Shown: piece after piece, positions 14,391 through 21,661 of the stretch
Layout of the letters: each line of letters begins with the position of its first letter
How positions within the stretch are numbered: position 1 is the stretch's first letter
Source: RBG-16-68-21 sp035286665
Lineage (GTDB): Bacteria > Actinomycetota > Acidimicrobiia > Spongiisociales > UBA11373
Direction: 5' to 3'
DNA: 25,154 nt
Assembly: GCA_035286665.1 (NCBI GenBank)
Contig: DATECY010000084.1
Coordinates: 1-25,154, forward strand
Notes under the pieces: model-generated
The model's database searches: none
What the model saw: only the letters and a program-made list of their open reading frames with translations
What the model was told of the DNA's origin: nothing
Position numbers and translations under genes: made by a program

Positions 14391-16439
14391 ATGCCACGAC
14401 CCATACGCACTGCGCTGATCGCGGCCGCCGTGCCCATCATCCTCTTCGCCTGGGTCGGCGTCGTCTTCGTCATGGACCGAGCCGGAGACGCCGGTGAGAT
14501 TCTCGGCAAGGTGACCATCGGCGGCGTCGAGCTTGGGGGGTTGACCGCGACCGAGGCGGGCCGCGCGATCGTCGGTGTCGAAACCCAGTTGGGCAACGAA
14601 CCGATCACCGTCACGGTGGCCGACACCCAGTTCACCCTGCTCCCCTACGACGTCGGTTTCGACATCGACGAGCAGGCCGTGATCGACGATGCCTTGACGA
14701 TTGGGCGAAAGGGCGGAGTGCCCCGTCAGATGAGCTGGTGGCTCGGCCATCTCACCGGGGGTTCGCCCGGCGAGCTCCCACTGCCGGCCACCTACAACCG
14801 TGCATCCCTCGTCACGATTCTCCACTCCTGGGAGACCCAGGCGATCGGCGACCCGCCCACGGAGGGCGGCATCGACGTCGAGGGTGGCCAGATCGTGGCG
14901 ATCTACCCGACATCCGGGACCGGGCTGGACTTCGAGGCGACGGCCGACCTGATCGGCAACTCGATCCTCGGGGACCGTCAGCCGGTCACCGCGATCACCG
15001 AGTTTCGCGTGCCCACGCTGACGAAGACCGACGTCGACCGCGCCGTCACCAGGGCGCGGACCCTCGTGAACCAGCCGGTCACCCTGGCGAAGATCCTCCC
15101 CGAGACGTCCGTCACCTTCCCGCCTGAGGTGCTCGCCTCGTCGATCAAGAGCCGCATCATCGGGACGGCCGACGACCCCCACATCGACCTCTTCTTTCAG
15201 ATAGGACCGCTCGAACAGTTCCTCAACCCGATCCGAGCCACCGTGGAGAAGGACCCGGTCGATGCTCAAGTCGTGATCCGTCCCGACGACGTCCCCCTCG
15301 TGCTCCCCGGCACCAACGGCGTGGTCGTCGACGACGGCTCCCTCCCCGACTCGGTCTGGGCGGCGGCGAACTCGGTCACCCGCACCGCACCCTTGCCGGT
15401 CCGCGACGGCAACCCTCCCTCGTTCACCACCGAAGATGCCGAGGCACTGGGGATCAAGAACCTGCTCTACACCGCCACCACGTACTACGCCTGTTGCGGC
15501 GATGAGAAGAACCTGAATCGGATCAACAACATCCACCGCATCGCCGACCAGGTGAACGGCGCGATCGTCCTCGCCGGTGACACCTTCGACCTCAACGCCC
15601 ACGTGGGGAGGCGCACGGAGGAGAACGGCTACAAGCGTGCGGGAGCGATCATCGGCCCGATCGTCTACTGCTGCGACGACGCTGCCAACGTCGGTGGCGG
15701 CACCAGCCAGTTCACCACCACCCTCTACAACGCCATGTACTGGTCGGGCCTCGAGGACGTCAGGCACCACCCGCACACGCTGTGGTTCTCGAAGTACCCG
15801 ATGGTCCGGGAGGCGACCCTGGGTTTCCCGGAGCCAAACCTGGTGTTCCGAAACGACACCACTGCGGCGATCTACATCAAGACCGAATACACCAACGACA
15901 GCATCACGGTGAAGTTCTTCGGCGACAACGGTGGAATCACGGTTACGAGCGAGACGTCACCGCAGCAGGGATTCACCGAACCCGGTGAGTACCTCCTGCC
16001 CGACGACACGCTCCACCCTGGTGACAAGGAGTTGGTGGACGAGGGCAAGCCCGGCTTCACCGCCAGCGTCACCCGCACCATCACCTACCCCGACGGCCGC
16101 ACCAAGGTCCAGACCTGGTGGTGGACCTACGACGCCTTCCCGGTGACCTACGGGGTGCACCCATGCGAACTCCCACCCGACCATAGGGATTACGACGAGG
16201 CCATCAAGTGCCCCGTCGAGGTGCCGAGTCTGGGGAACATGACCTTCGATGAGGCCAAGTCCGCGCTCCAGGCGGTCGGCCTCAACATCCTCAAAGGCGC
16301 CGACTACGAGATGAACGACACCCCGGAGAACCAGACCTACAAGGACACGGTCCGGGCGCAGAACCCCAGGCCTGGTGAGTGGGTCGATCCCGACACCGTC
16401 ATCACGGTCCGCATCGGTGTGATCGTGACGCCGCCCTAA
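14391..16439 (+). CDS. Membrane-anchored VanW domain protein with C-terminal PASTA-like domain
   Basis: A 682-residue protein with one N-terminal membrane helix (about 8-28) that anchors a large extracellular part. Roughly 40-350 contains repeats of the peptidoglycan-binding type found in YoaR/VanW proteins. The VanW domain spans about 357-530: GDTFDLNAHVGRRTEENGY, then GGGTSQFTTTLYNA, the actinobacterial variant of the classical GGGICQ motif. Two CC pairs (368-369 and 427-428) in this domain could form disulfides outside the cell. Residues 608-680 are a PASTA-like domain, normally a sensor of wall precursors. VanW function is unresolved; the name comes from vancomycin resistance clusters, but no van genes are here. 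The ATG at 14391 starts the signal-anchor; a TACAAT box lies at 14358-14363. The longer upstream frame is antisense to the RecB-like gene. Confidence 0.85.
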   Translation: MPRPIRTALIAAAVPIILFAWVGVVFVMDRAGDAGEILGKVTIGGVELGGLTATEAGRAIVGVETQLGNEPITVTVADTQFTLLPYDVGFDIDEQAVIDDALTIGRKGGVPRQMSWWLGHLTGGSPGELPLPATYNRASLVTILHSWETQAIGDPPTEGGIDVEGGQIVAIYPTSGTGLDFEATADLIGNSILGDRQPVTAITEFRVPTLTKTDVDRAVTRARTLVNQPVTLAKILPETSVTFPPEVLASSIKSRIIGTADDPHIDLFFQIGPLEQFLNPIRATVEKDPVDAQVVIRPDDVPLVLPGTNGVVVDDGSLPDSVWAAANSVTRTAPLPVRDGNPPSFTTEDAEALGIKNLLYTATTYYACCGDEKNLNRINNIHRIADQVNGAIVLAGDTFDLNAHVGRRTEENGYKRAGAIIGPIVYCCDDAANVGGGTSQFTTTLYNAMYWSGLEDVRHHPHTLWFSKYPMVREATLGFPEPNLVFRNDTTAAIYIKTEYTNDSITVKFFGDNGGITVTSETSPQQGFTEPGEYLLPDDTLHPGDKELVDEGKPGFTASVTRTITYPDGRTKVQTWWWTYDAFPVTYGVHPCELPPDHRDYDEAIKCPVEVPSLGNMTFDEAKSALQAVGLNILKGADYEMNDTPENQTYKDTVRAQNPRPGEWVDPDTVITVRIGVIVTPP

Positions 16440-16621
16440 GAGGGCGCGCCGATAGGCGCGGACTCGGCGGTTGGGGCTGGGGACCCCAACCGCACCGCGA
16501 TGAGGCCTCCGGCCGAAGAGCCATCAGCTCAGAGGGCGCGCCGATAGGCGCGGACTCGGCGGTTGGGGCTGGGGACCCCAACCGAACCGCGATGAGGCCC
16601 CCGGCCGAAGAGCCATCAGCA
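16440..16621. repeat. Two tandem copies of a 92-bp unit with hairpins
   Basis: Copy 1 is 16440-16531 and copy 2 is 16532 to about 16621. They differ at two internal positions (C/A in the sequence after the hairpin, T/C further on) and in the last few bases. Each unit starts with the 18-base element GAGGGCGCGCCGATAGGC, which folds as CGCGCC-GATA-GGCGCG. Each also holds a 9-bp stem (16468-16476 with 16484-16492; 92 bases further on in copy 2). The array begins at the base after the VanW stop codon. Open frames across it are chance, made of the same repeated peptide. Confidence 0.85.
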
Positions 16622-16628
16622 TTGCGCA

Positions 16629-16656
16629 AGAGCGCCCGCCTATTGGCGGACGCTCT
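16629..16656. terminator. Bidirectional terminator hairpin
   Basis: AGAGCGCCCGCC-TATT-GGCGGACGCTCT forms a 12-bp stem with a single C-A mismatch and a 4-base loop, between the convergent VanW gene and the small membrane protein gene. Each arm matches the 18-base GAGGGCGCGCCGATAGGC element at 14 of 18 positions, so it may be a diverged member of that family. Confidence 0.7.
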
Positions 16657-16662
16657 AGGGAG

Positions 16663-17175
16663 TCAGGACTTCGACGGCGTATCCGACGCCTGACCCCGGA
16701 TGCCTTCCCAGTAGGTCTCGACCACATGGCCGTCGACCGCATCGACCCTGACCAGGCCGCGCCGGGAGGGCGGGTCCAGGGCATCGAAGACCAGCACGTT
16801 CCACACCGGCCGGGCCCGCCAGCCGTCGAAACCCACCACCGCCGATGCATGCCCGACGGGAAACGGCACCTCGCGGTTCGCCGTCTCCAGGGCCTCGGGA
16901 TCGAGTACCCCTATCCGCCACGACGAGGCGAGGTGCCAGGTGAACAGGGCGACGAAGATGCCGGTGAGGACGAGCAGGCCCACCGGGGCACCGGCAACCA
17001 CGGCGGCAGCGGCGAACGCGGCCCCGAGGGCGTACACCACGGCGCCGGTCCGGCGGCGACGCGTGCTCGGGATCGTGTACGGCTCGCGCTGGGTGGCGTC
17101 GAGATCATCGGGAACGTGTTCCGAACGCGCCACGTCTTCGGGGATCCCGAGCCGGCGGTGATCGTCGCGGCTCAT
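16663..17175 (-). CDS. Small membrane protein of unknown function
   Basis: A 170-residue protein that I do not recognise. Residues 1-42 are charged and cytoplasmic in character, 43-86 form two closely spaced membrane helices (rich in Ala, Val and Leu), and 87-170 is a soluble tail with FPVGHASAVVGFDGWRARP and WNVLVFDA segments and a polar end. The Trp-rich tail may be a small beta-structured domain. The ATG at 17175 has a GGGGG run a few bases upstream as a possible ribosome site. It follows thrS in the same direction after an 85-bp gap, so it could be read from the thrS promoter. It ends at the terminator shared with the VanW gene. Confidence 0.65.
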   Translation of the reverse strand: MSRDDHRRLGIPEDVARSEHVPDDLDATQREPYTIPSTRRRRTGAVVYALGAAFAAAAVVAGAPVGLLVLTGIFVALFTWHLASSWRIGVLDPEALETANREVPFPVGHASAVVGFDGWRARPVWNVLVFDALDPPSRRGLVRVDAVDGHVVETYWEGIRGQASDTPSKS

Positions 17176-17260
17176 GGCACCCCCGGCGAGCGGTTCGCAT
17201 GCATCTGTAGCCCCGTCCTCTGCCTATTCGGCGAGCCTGGACGACGCCGGGATGGGGGCC

Positions 17261-19189
17261 TCACCGCGGCGGTTTGCACAGGGCGACCAGCTCGGCCGTC
17301 ACATCACTCAGGGGCACGCCTCTGCGCTCGTCCTCGCCGCGGAGGCGAATGCCGACCGTCCCCGCGTCCACGTCGGTGTCGCCGACCACGAGCACCGACG
17401 GATGCTTGTGGGTGATCGCGGTGCGGATCTTCTCCCCCACCGTCTCGTCGCTGTCGTCGACCTCCACCCGCAGCCCGGCGGCCCGCAGCCGTCCTGCCAC
17501 GGAGTGGGCGTAGTCGGCGTGGCGATCGGCCACCGGAACGACCGTCGCCTGCACTGGGGACAACCACCCGGGGAGTGCCCCCGCGTAGTGCTCCATCAGC
17601 ACTCCGAAGAACCGCTCGATCGAGCCCATGAGGGCGCGGTGGATCATCACCGGACGCTCCCGGGTGTTGTCGGTCGAGGCGTACTCCAACTCGAAGTTCT
17701 CCGGGTTCCCGAAGTCCACCTGCAGCGTGCTGATCTGCCAGCGGCGGCCGATCGCATCGCGCACGTGGATGTCGATCTTGGGGCCGTAGAACGCTCCCTC
17801 GCCTTCGGCCACCTCGTACGACAGGCCGGCGCCCTCGAGCGCATGGCGCAATGCGTCGGTCGCCCGCTCCCAGAGATCGTCGCGGCCGACGTACTTGGCG
17901 GGTCGGGTGGACAGGTCGGCCTCGAAGGTGTCGAAGCCGAAGTCCCGCAGCACCATGAGCACGAACTCGAGGAGCCGCTCCAGCTCGTCGCCGATCTGTG
18001 ACTCCATGCAGAAGATGTGGCTGTCGTCCTGGGTGAAGCCCCGCGCCCGAAGCAGGCCGTGGAGGACGCCGGACCGCTCATACCGGTAGACCGTGCCCAG
18101 CTCGAACAGACGCAGCGGCAGCTCCCGATACGACCTCGCCCGCGACCGATAGATGAGGATGTGCCCCGGGCAGTTCATCGGCTTGAGGACGTAGGCATCG
18201 CCCTCGTCCAGCTCGAGGAGCGGGTACATGTTCTCCCGGTAGTACGACAGGTGCCCTGAGGTCTCCCAGAGATGGCTCCTGGCGATGTGGGGGGTGAACA
18301 CGAGGGAGTAGTCGTGCGCCTCGTGGATCCGCCGTGAGTAGTCCTCCATGACCATCCGGGCGATGGCTCCCTTGGGGTGCCAGGCGATGAGGCCGCTGCC
18401 CAGTTCGTCGGGGAACGAGTAGTAGTCGAGCTCGACGCCGACCCTGCGGTGGTCGCGCCGACGCGCCTCCTCGACCCGGTGGAGGTAGTCGTCGAGCGCG
18501 GCCTTGGTCTCCCAGGCGGTGCCGTAGATCCGCTGCAGCTGCGGGTTGTGCTCGTCCCCTCGCCAGTAGGCGCCGGCGCTGCGCAACAACTTGAACGCCT
18601 TCAGCCGCCCGGTCGACGGCAGGTGGGGTCCGCGGCACAGGTCCACGAAATCCTCGTTGCGATACACCGATACGACGTCGCCGCCAGCGCCCTCGGTCTC
18701 CTCCACCGCCTTGATGATCTCGACCTTGAAGGGGTGGCGCGAGAACAGATCGATCGCCTCGGCCGTGGTGAGGTCTTCGCGCTCGAAGGACTGGTCGGCG
18801 GCGACGATCTGCGCCATGCGCTCCTCGATCGCCTCCAGGTCCTCGGGGGTGAAGGGCCGTCCGATGTCGAAGTCGTAGTAGAAGCCGTCCTCGATTGCGG
18901 GGCCGATGGCGAAGGTGGCGCCGTCGAAGAGCCCGAGGACCGCTTGGGCCATGATGTGAGCGGCGGAGTGGCGCAGGACGTGACGCCCCTCATCGGTCGC
19001 CGCGGTGACCACCGCGAAGGCACCGCCTCCGGGAAGCGGACGGGTCAGGTCGTAGGCGACGCCGTCGAGGGTCACCGCCACGGCCGCGTCGGCGAGGCGC
19101 GGACCGATCGAGCGAGCGGCGTCGAGGCCGGTGGCCCCGTCGGGCAGGTCGAGAGCGGTCCCGTCGGGGAGTGTCAGGATCATCGTCAT
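17261..19189 (-). CDS. thrS: Threonyl-tRNA synthetase
   Basis: A 642-residue class II aminoacyl-tRNA synthetase that charges tRNA-Thr. The order of domains is complete: N-terminal TGS-like region (1-60), the editing domain with HSAAH at 74-78 and CRGPH at 185-189, the catalytic core with the zinc ligands C340 (MNCPGH), H391 and H517 (MIHRAL), and the C-terminal anticodon-binding domain (about 540-642). Length is normal for the bacterial enzyme, so editing of mischarged serine should be intact. The ATG at 19189 is followed by a second in-frame ATG at 19183. A TACCCT box (19205-19200) sits 10 bases before the first. No T-box leader is visible; only 46 bp separate it from the upstream DoxX-like gene. 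Confidence 0.97.
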   Translation of the reverse strand: MTMILTLPDGTALDLPDGATGLDAARSIGPRLADAAVAVTLDGVAYDLTRPLPGGGAFAVVTAATDEGRHVLRHSAAHIMAQAVLGLFDGATFAIGPAIEDGFYYDFDIGRPFTPEDLEAIEERMAQIVAADQSFEREDLTTAEAIDLFSRHPFKVEIIKAVEETEGAGGDVVSVYRNEDFVDLCRGPHLPSTGRLKAFKLLRSAGAYWRGDEHNPQLQRIYGTAWETKAALDDYLHRVEEARRRDHRRVGVELDYYSFPDELGSGLIAWHPKGAIARMVMEDYSRRIHEAHDYSLVFTPHIARSHLWETSGHLSYYRENMYPLLELDEGDAYVLKPMNCPGHILIYRSRARSYRELPLRLFELGTVYRYERSGVLHGLLRARGFTQDDSHIFCMESQIGDELERLLEFVLMVLRDFGFDTFEADLSTRPAKYVGRDDLWERATDALRHALEGAGLSYEVAEGEGAFYGPKIDIHVRDAIGRRWQISTLQVDFGNPENFELEYASTDNTRERPVMIHRALMGSIERFFGVLMEHYAGALPGWLSPVQATVVPVADRHADYAHSVAGRLRAAGLRVEVDDSDETVGEKIRTAITHKHPSVLVVGDTDVDAGTVGIRLRGEDERRGVPLSDVTAELVALCKPPR

Positions 19190-19235
19190 GGGAGCCGACA
19201 GGGTAGCGACGACGCCCTGACACTCCGCCCGGCGT

Positions 19236-19901
19236 CTAGACGGTCGTGGGTTGCTGTCGACTCCAGGGCACTCCCAGCTTGGGCAGCAGGTAACGGTCCA
19301 GCCCGTACCAGCCGGAGTTGCGCCAGGCGAGGATCAGGAACAGCGACACGAGCACCATTCCCGGATTGACGCCTGAGGAGCCGGCGAACATGTATGAGAA
19401 GTTCAGCAGCGCGCCCAGGAACGCAGCCACCCCGGTGAACGCGCCGAAGATCAGCGCCAGGCCGAGGAGGACCTCACCGAGCGGAACGACGATCCCCAGC
19501 ACCGGATGGAAGGTGTCGCGCACGAACTCCAGGAACTTGACGTACCAGGAGTACGCCACGTCCGGATGCGGGCCCTGGGAAGCGGCGATGGCGTTCGCGG
19601 CGAACCCGGCAATCCGGTCGCCCACGCCCAGCGTCGTCTGGCTGCCGTCGGCAGCCACCACCGTGCCGGCCTTGATCCATCCGATGTTCGCCTTGCCCGT
19701 CAGCGAATAGGCGGCGTCACCCCAGTTCCAGAACTTCCAGGTGATGTTCCCTCCGAACACCTTGCCCCATCCCGACCCGAACCATTCCCAACCGAGCCAC
19801 AGCCTGGCGATCAGCCAGAACCAGGCGGTCCCGGAAGAACCGAACAGCCAATGGGCGAATTTCGGCTCATCGATGTCGACGACGGAAGTCGACGCAGCCA
19901 C
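19236..19901 (-). CDS. DoxX/DoxD-like membrane protein
   Basis: A 221-residue membrane protein with four helices, a family layout shared by DoxX and the small subunit DoxD of thiosulfate:quinone oxidoreductase. The first helix has the Trp-rich LIARLWLGWEWFGSGWGKV stretch; a long outside loop (about 60-125) with WYVKFLEFV follows, then helices around 130-150, 155-175 and a final short one ending in the GWYGLDRYLLPKLG tail. Family members are linked to sulfur metabolism or membrane redox and often have no assigned substrate. The GTG at 19901 is preferred to a longer frame because GAGAGGGGA lies just upstream. It is 46 bp upstream of thrS in the same direction. A functional tie to the sulfite-oxidase-fold gene further on is only suggestive. 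Confidence 0.82.
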   Translation of the reverse strand: MAASTSVVDIDEPKFAHWLFGSSGTAWFWLIARLWLGWEWFGSGWGKVFGGNITWKFWNWGDAAYSLTGKANIGWIKAGTVVAADGSQTTLGVGDRIAGFAANAIAASQGPHPDVAYSWYVKFLEFVRDTFHPVLGIVVPLGEVLLGLALIFGAFTGVAAFLGALLNFSYMFAGSSGVNPGMVLVSLFLILAWRNSGWYGLDRYLLPKLGVPWSRQQPTTV

Positions 19902-20051
19902 GCTTTCCCCTCTCTCGTGCCTGCTCCCATGATGCCAGGGTTCCCGTTTGAGGCGAGCGGGCGGGAGCGGCACGGCGGCCGGGAGGGGCGAAATCCTTCC
20001 CACGCGCGCCACCGGGCTCTACGCTCCGCGGGACCGACTTCAGGAGGACTG

Positions 20052-20219
20052 GTGTTCGCAATCGGATGGATCGCCGGAATGGTGACGCCGGGCCGGCGTT
20101 CCGGTCGCCTCGTGCTGTTGCATGATCCGATCGACCCCGACCTCCCCTGCCCGTGGTGCCGTACGCAGACCTTCGAGGACGACTCGGACTGCCCGGGCTG
20201 CGGCAAGCGCTTCGGCTGA
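20052..20219 (+). CDS. Small zinc-ribbon protein
   Basis: A 55-residue frame with two CxxC knuckles, CPWC at 33-36 and CPGC at 48-51, near the C-terminus, the arrangement of a minimal zinc ribbon. The first half is a hydrophobic and basic segment (GWIAGMVTPGRRSGRLVLL). The GTG at 20052 has AGGAGG 4 bases upstream, a rather short spacing; an ATG at residue 10 is an alternative. Divergent from the DoxX-like gene. Function unknown; such peptides often bind nucleic acid or protein partners. Confidence 0.55.
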   Translation: MFAIGWIAGMVTPGRRSGRLVLLHDPIDPDLPCPWCRTQTFEDDSDCPGCGKRFG

Positions 20220-20300
20220 GCGCATCCCCCACCGTCGATGCCCGGTGAGGTTCGATCGCCGCTGCCGACGGTCCAGGGGAGGCCCGCGACGGCCAACCCC

Positions 20301-20306
20301 TAAGAT
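20301..20306 (+). promoter_or_regulatory. Candidate leaderless -10 box of the patatin-like gene
   Basis: TAAGAT is followed by 7 bases and then the ATG at 20314. No ribosome site is seen, consistent with leaderless transcription. Confidence 0.45.
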
Positions 20307-20313
20307 CGCCTGA

Positions 20314-21312
20314 ATGTCACGCGTCGGCCTGGTCCTGGGCGGTGGCGGGGTCACCGGCGCCGCCTTCCACTTCGCCACACTCTTTTCACTCCGCATGGCG
20401 ACCGGATGGGATCCTGGTGACGCCGATGTCATCGTCGGCACCTCGTCCGGAGCTGTGGTGGCGGCACTGGCGCGCAGCCATCGTCTGTCACTCGACTCCC
20501 TGGTCGGTGACGTGCACGGCGCCACCGAGTTGGCAGGCGCCCTGTCCGAGCGCATCTATCGCAGAAGCCGCCCGACCGGGGTCGGGCGATGGATGCGCCA
20601 CGGACTGCTCCCCGGGCTCCGCCACCCCGGAATCCGATTGGCCGTGGGAAGCCCGGCCCCGTACTCCACCGACGGGCTCGCCGATTGGCTGCAGGGAATG
20701 CTCGGCGACGACGCCACCTCGTGGCCCGATCGTCCCACGACGATCGCCGCCTACGAGATCGAGTCCCGGTCCCGAGTGGCGTTCGGTACCGAAGGCAGCC
20801 CGGACACCGACATCGTCAGCGCCGTCGCCGCGTCGTCCGCAGTGCCGCTGGTCTTCGAGCCCGTCATGATCCACGGACGCCGCTATGTCGATGGTGGAGT
20901 CCTCAGCGGCACCAACGCCGATCTCGTTCTGGGATCGTCCGATCCCCTCGACCTGGTGCTCGTCATCGCCCCGATGGCCGCGGCGGTGGCCCGACCCGAG
21001 GCGAGGTTCTACGAGGGAATCATCGATCGGCTCGGCTCGAACGCCCTGGCGTCGGAGTTGGAGAGGGTCACCACAGCCTGGCCCGATGCCGAGGTGCTCG
21101 CGCTCAGACCCGACCGGTCGATCCTCGCCGAGACGCGGCCGAACCCGCTGAGTACCACCGCCGCCCTCCCGGCGTTTCTGCGCACCCTTCGCGTCATGCG
21201 ATCCACTCTGGCGTCCCCTGAGGTGTGGCCGGTCCTGGAACGCCACCTGACGCCGACGCGACGGCGCCTCCCCTTGGGGAGGCGCTTGCGAATCGGGTGG
21301 GGTCGGGTTTAG
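20314..21312 (+). CDS. Patatin-like phospholipase/acylhydrolase
   Basis: A 332-residue protein with the patatin fold. The glycine-rich oxyanion loop is GGGGVTGAAFH at 9-19, the nucleophile is S44 in GTSSG (42-46), and the catalytic Asp is D193 in YVDGGVLSGTNADL. The Ser-Asp dyad predicts lipase or phospholipase activity on membrane lipids or lipid droplets. No signal peptide is present, so it should act inside the cell. The last 20 residues are highly basic (TPTRRRLPLGRRLRIGWGRV) and are encoded partly by a 10-bp hairpin (21264-21285). The start is supported by the TAAGAT box 7 bases upstream. It converges on the peptidoglycan-binding gene with only 24 bp between stops. Confidence 0.88.
   Translation: MSRVGLVLGGGGVTGAAFHFATLFSLRMATGWDPGDADVIVGTSSGAVVAALARSHRLSLDSLVGDVHGATELAGALSERIYRRSRPTGVGRWMRHGLLPGLRHPGIRLAVGSPAPYSTDGLADWLQGMLGDDATSWPDRPTTIAAYEIESRSRVAFGTEGSPDTDIVSAVAASSAVPLVFEPVMIHGRRYVDGGVLSGTNADLVLGSSDPLDLVLVIAPMAAAVARPEARFYEGIIDRLGSNALASELERVTTAWPDAEVLALRPDRSILAETRPNPLSTTAALPAFLRTLRVMRSTLASPEVWPVLERHLTPTRRRLPLGRRLRIGWGRV
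21264..21285 (+). terminator. Perfect 10-bp hairpin inside the 3' end of the patatin-like gene
   Basis: GCGCCTCCCC-TT-GGGGAGGCGC is a perfect inverted repeat with a 2-base gap, ending 27 bases before the stop codon. The location suggests a terminator or RNA-stability hairpin that the reading frame runs through. No T-run follows. Confidence 0.4.
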
Positions 21313-21318
21313 GACGGT

Positions 21319-21336
21319 GCCTATCGGCGCGCCCTC
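21319..21336. repeat. Copy of the 18-base post-stop element
   Basis: On the minus strand this is GAGGGCGCGCCGATAGGC, identical to the element starting both 92-bp units at 16440 and 16532. It begins at the base right after the stop codon of the peptidoglycan-binding gene and takes up 18 of the 24 bases between it and the patatin-like stop. It folds as GGTGCC-TATC-GGCGCG with about 5 pairs, and may be the shared terminator. Confidence 0.75.
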
Positions 21337-21615
21337 CTAGACACCCTTCTGAGTGGTGGCACCGCTCGACGGCTTCTTCTCCTGCGCGGTGGCCGCGGCG
21401 GGAGCCGCAGAGGGGGTCTTCGCCTGCAACGCACCCGTCGTATTCGGTCCGGCGATGCCATCAGCGGTGAGGCCCGACCGCTCCTGGAAACGCGGTACTG
21501 CGGCCTCCGTCTTCGGTCCGAAGACACCGTCGACGGGTCCGGGGTTGATCCCCTTCGCCAGCAATGCGCGCTGGAGGGCCTCGACCTCGTCACCGCGTGA
21601 TCCACGCTTCAACAT
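21337..21615 (-). CDS. Small peptidoglycan-binding-domain protein
   Basis: A 92-residue protein. Residues 1-66 form one PG_binding_1 domain with the usual pattern: RGDEVEALQRAL, then VDGVFGPKTEAAV, FQERSGLTADGIAGPNT. Residues 67-92 are a low-complexity tail of Ala, Pro, Lys, Ser and Thr. There is no signal peptide or membrane helix, which is odd for a wall-binding domain; it may act in the cytoplasm, leave by another route, or be a remnant of a larger hydrolase. The ATG at 21615 has GGAGG 7 bases upstream. It lies 46 bp downstream of the molybdoenzyme gene in the same direction and may be part of its transcript. Confidence 0.8.
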   Translation of the reverse strand: MLKRGSRGDEVEALQRALLAKGINPGPVDGVFGPKTEAAVPRFQERSGLTADGIAGPNTTGALQAKTPSAAPAAATAQEKKPSSGATTQKGV

Positions 21616-21661
21616 CTTCGATCCTCCACGCTCGTCACCCCAGGCAGCGCAATGGAGGGTC

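Noticed and set aside
13944..15776. 610-residue open frame on the minus strand
   Set aside because: Antisense to the VanW-PASTA gene, which has clear domains; composition is shadow-like.
16379..16850. Small open frames over the 92-bp tandem repeat on both strands
   Set aside because: They repeat the same Pro/Arg-rich peptide because of the duplication and have no start signals.
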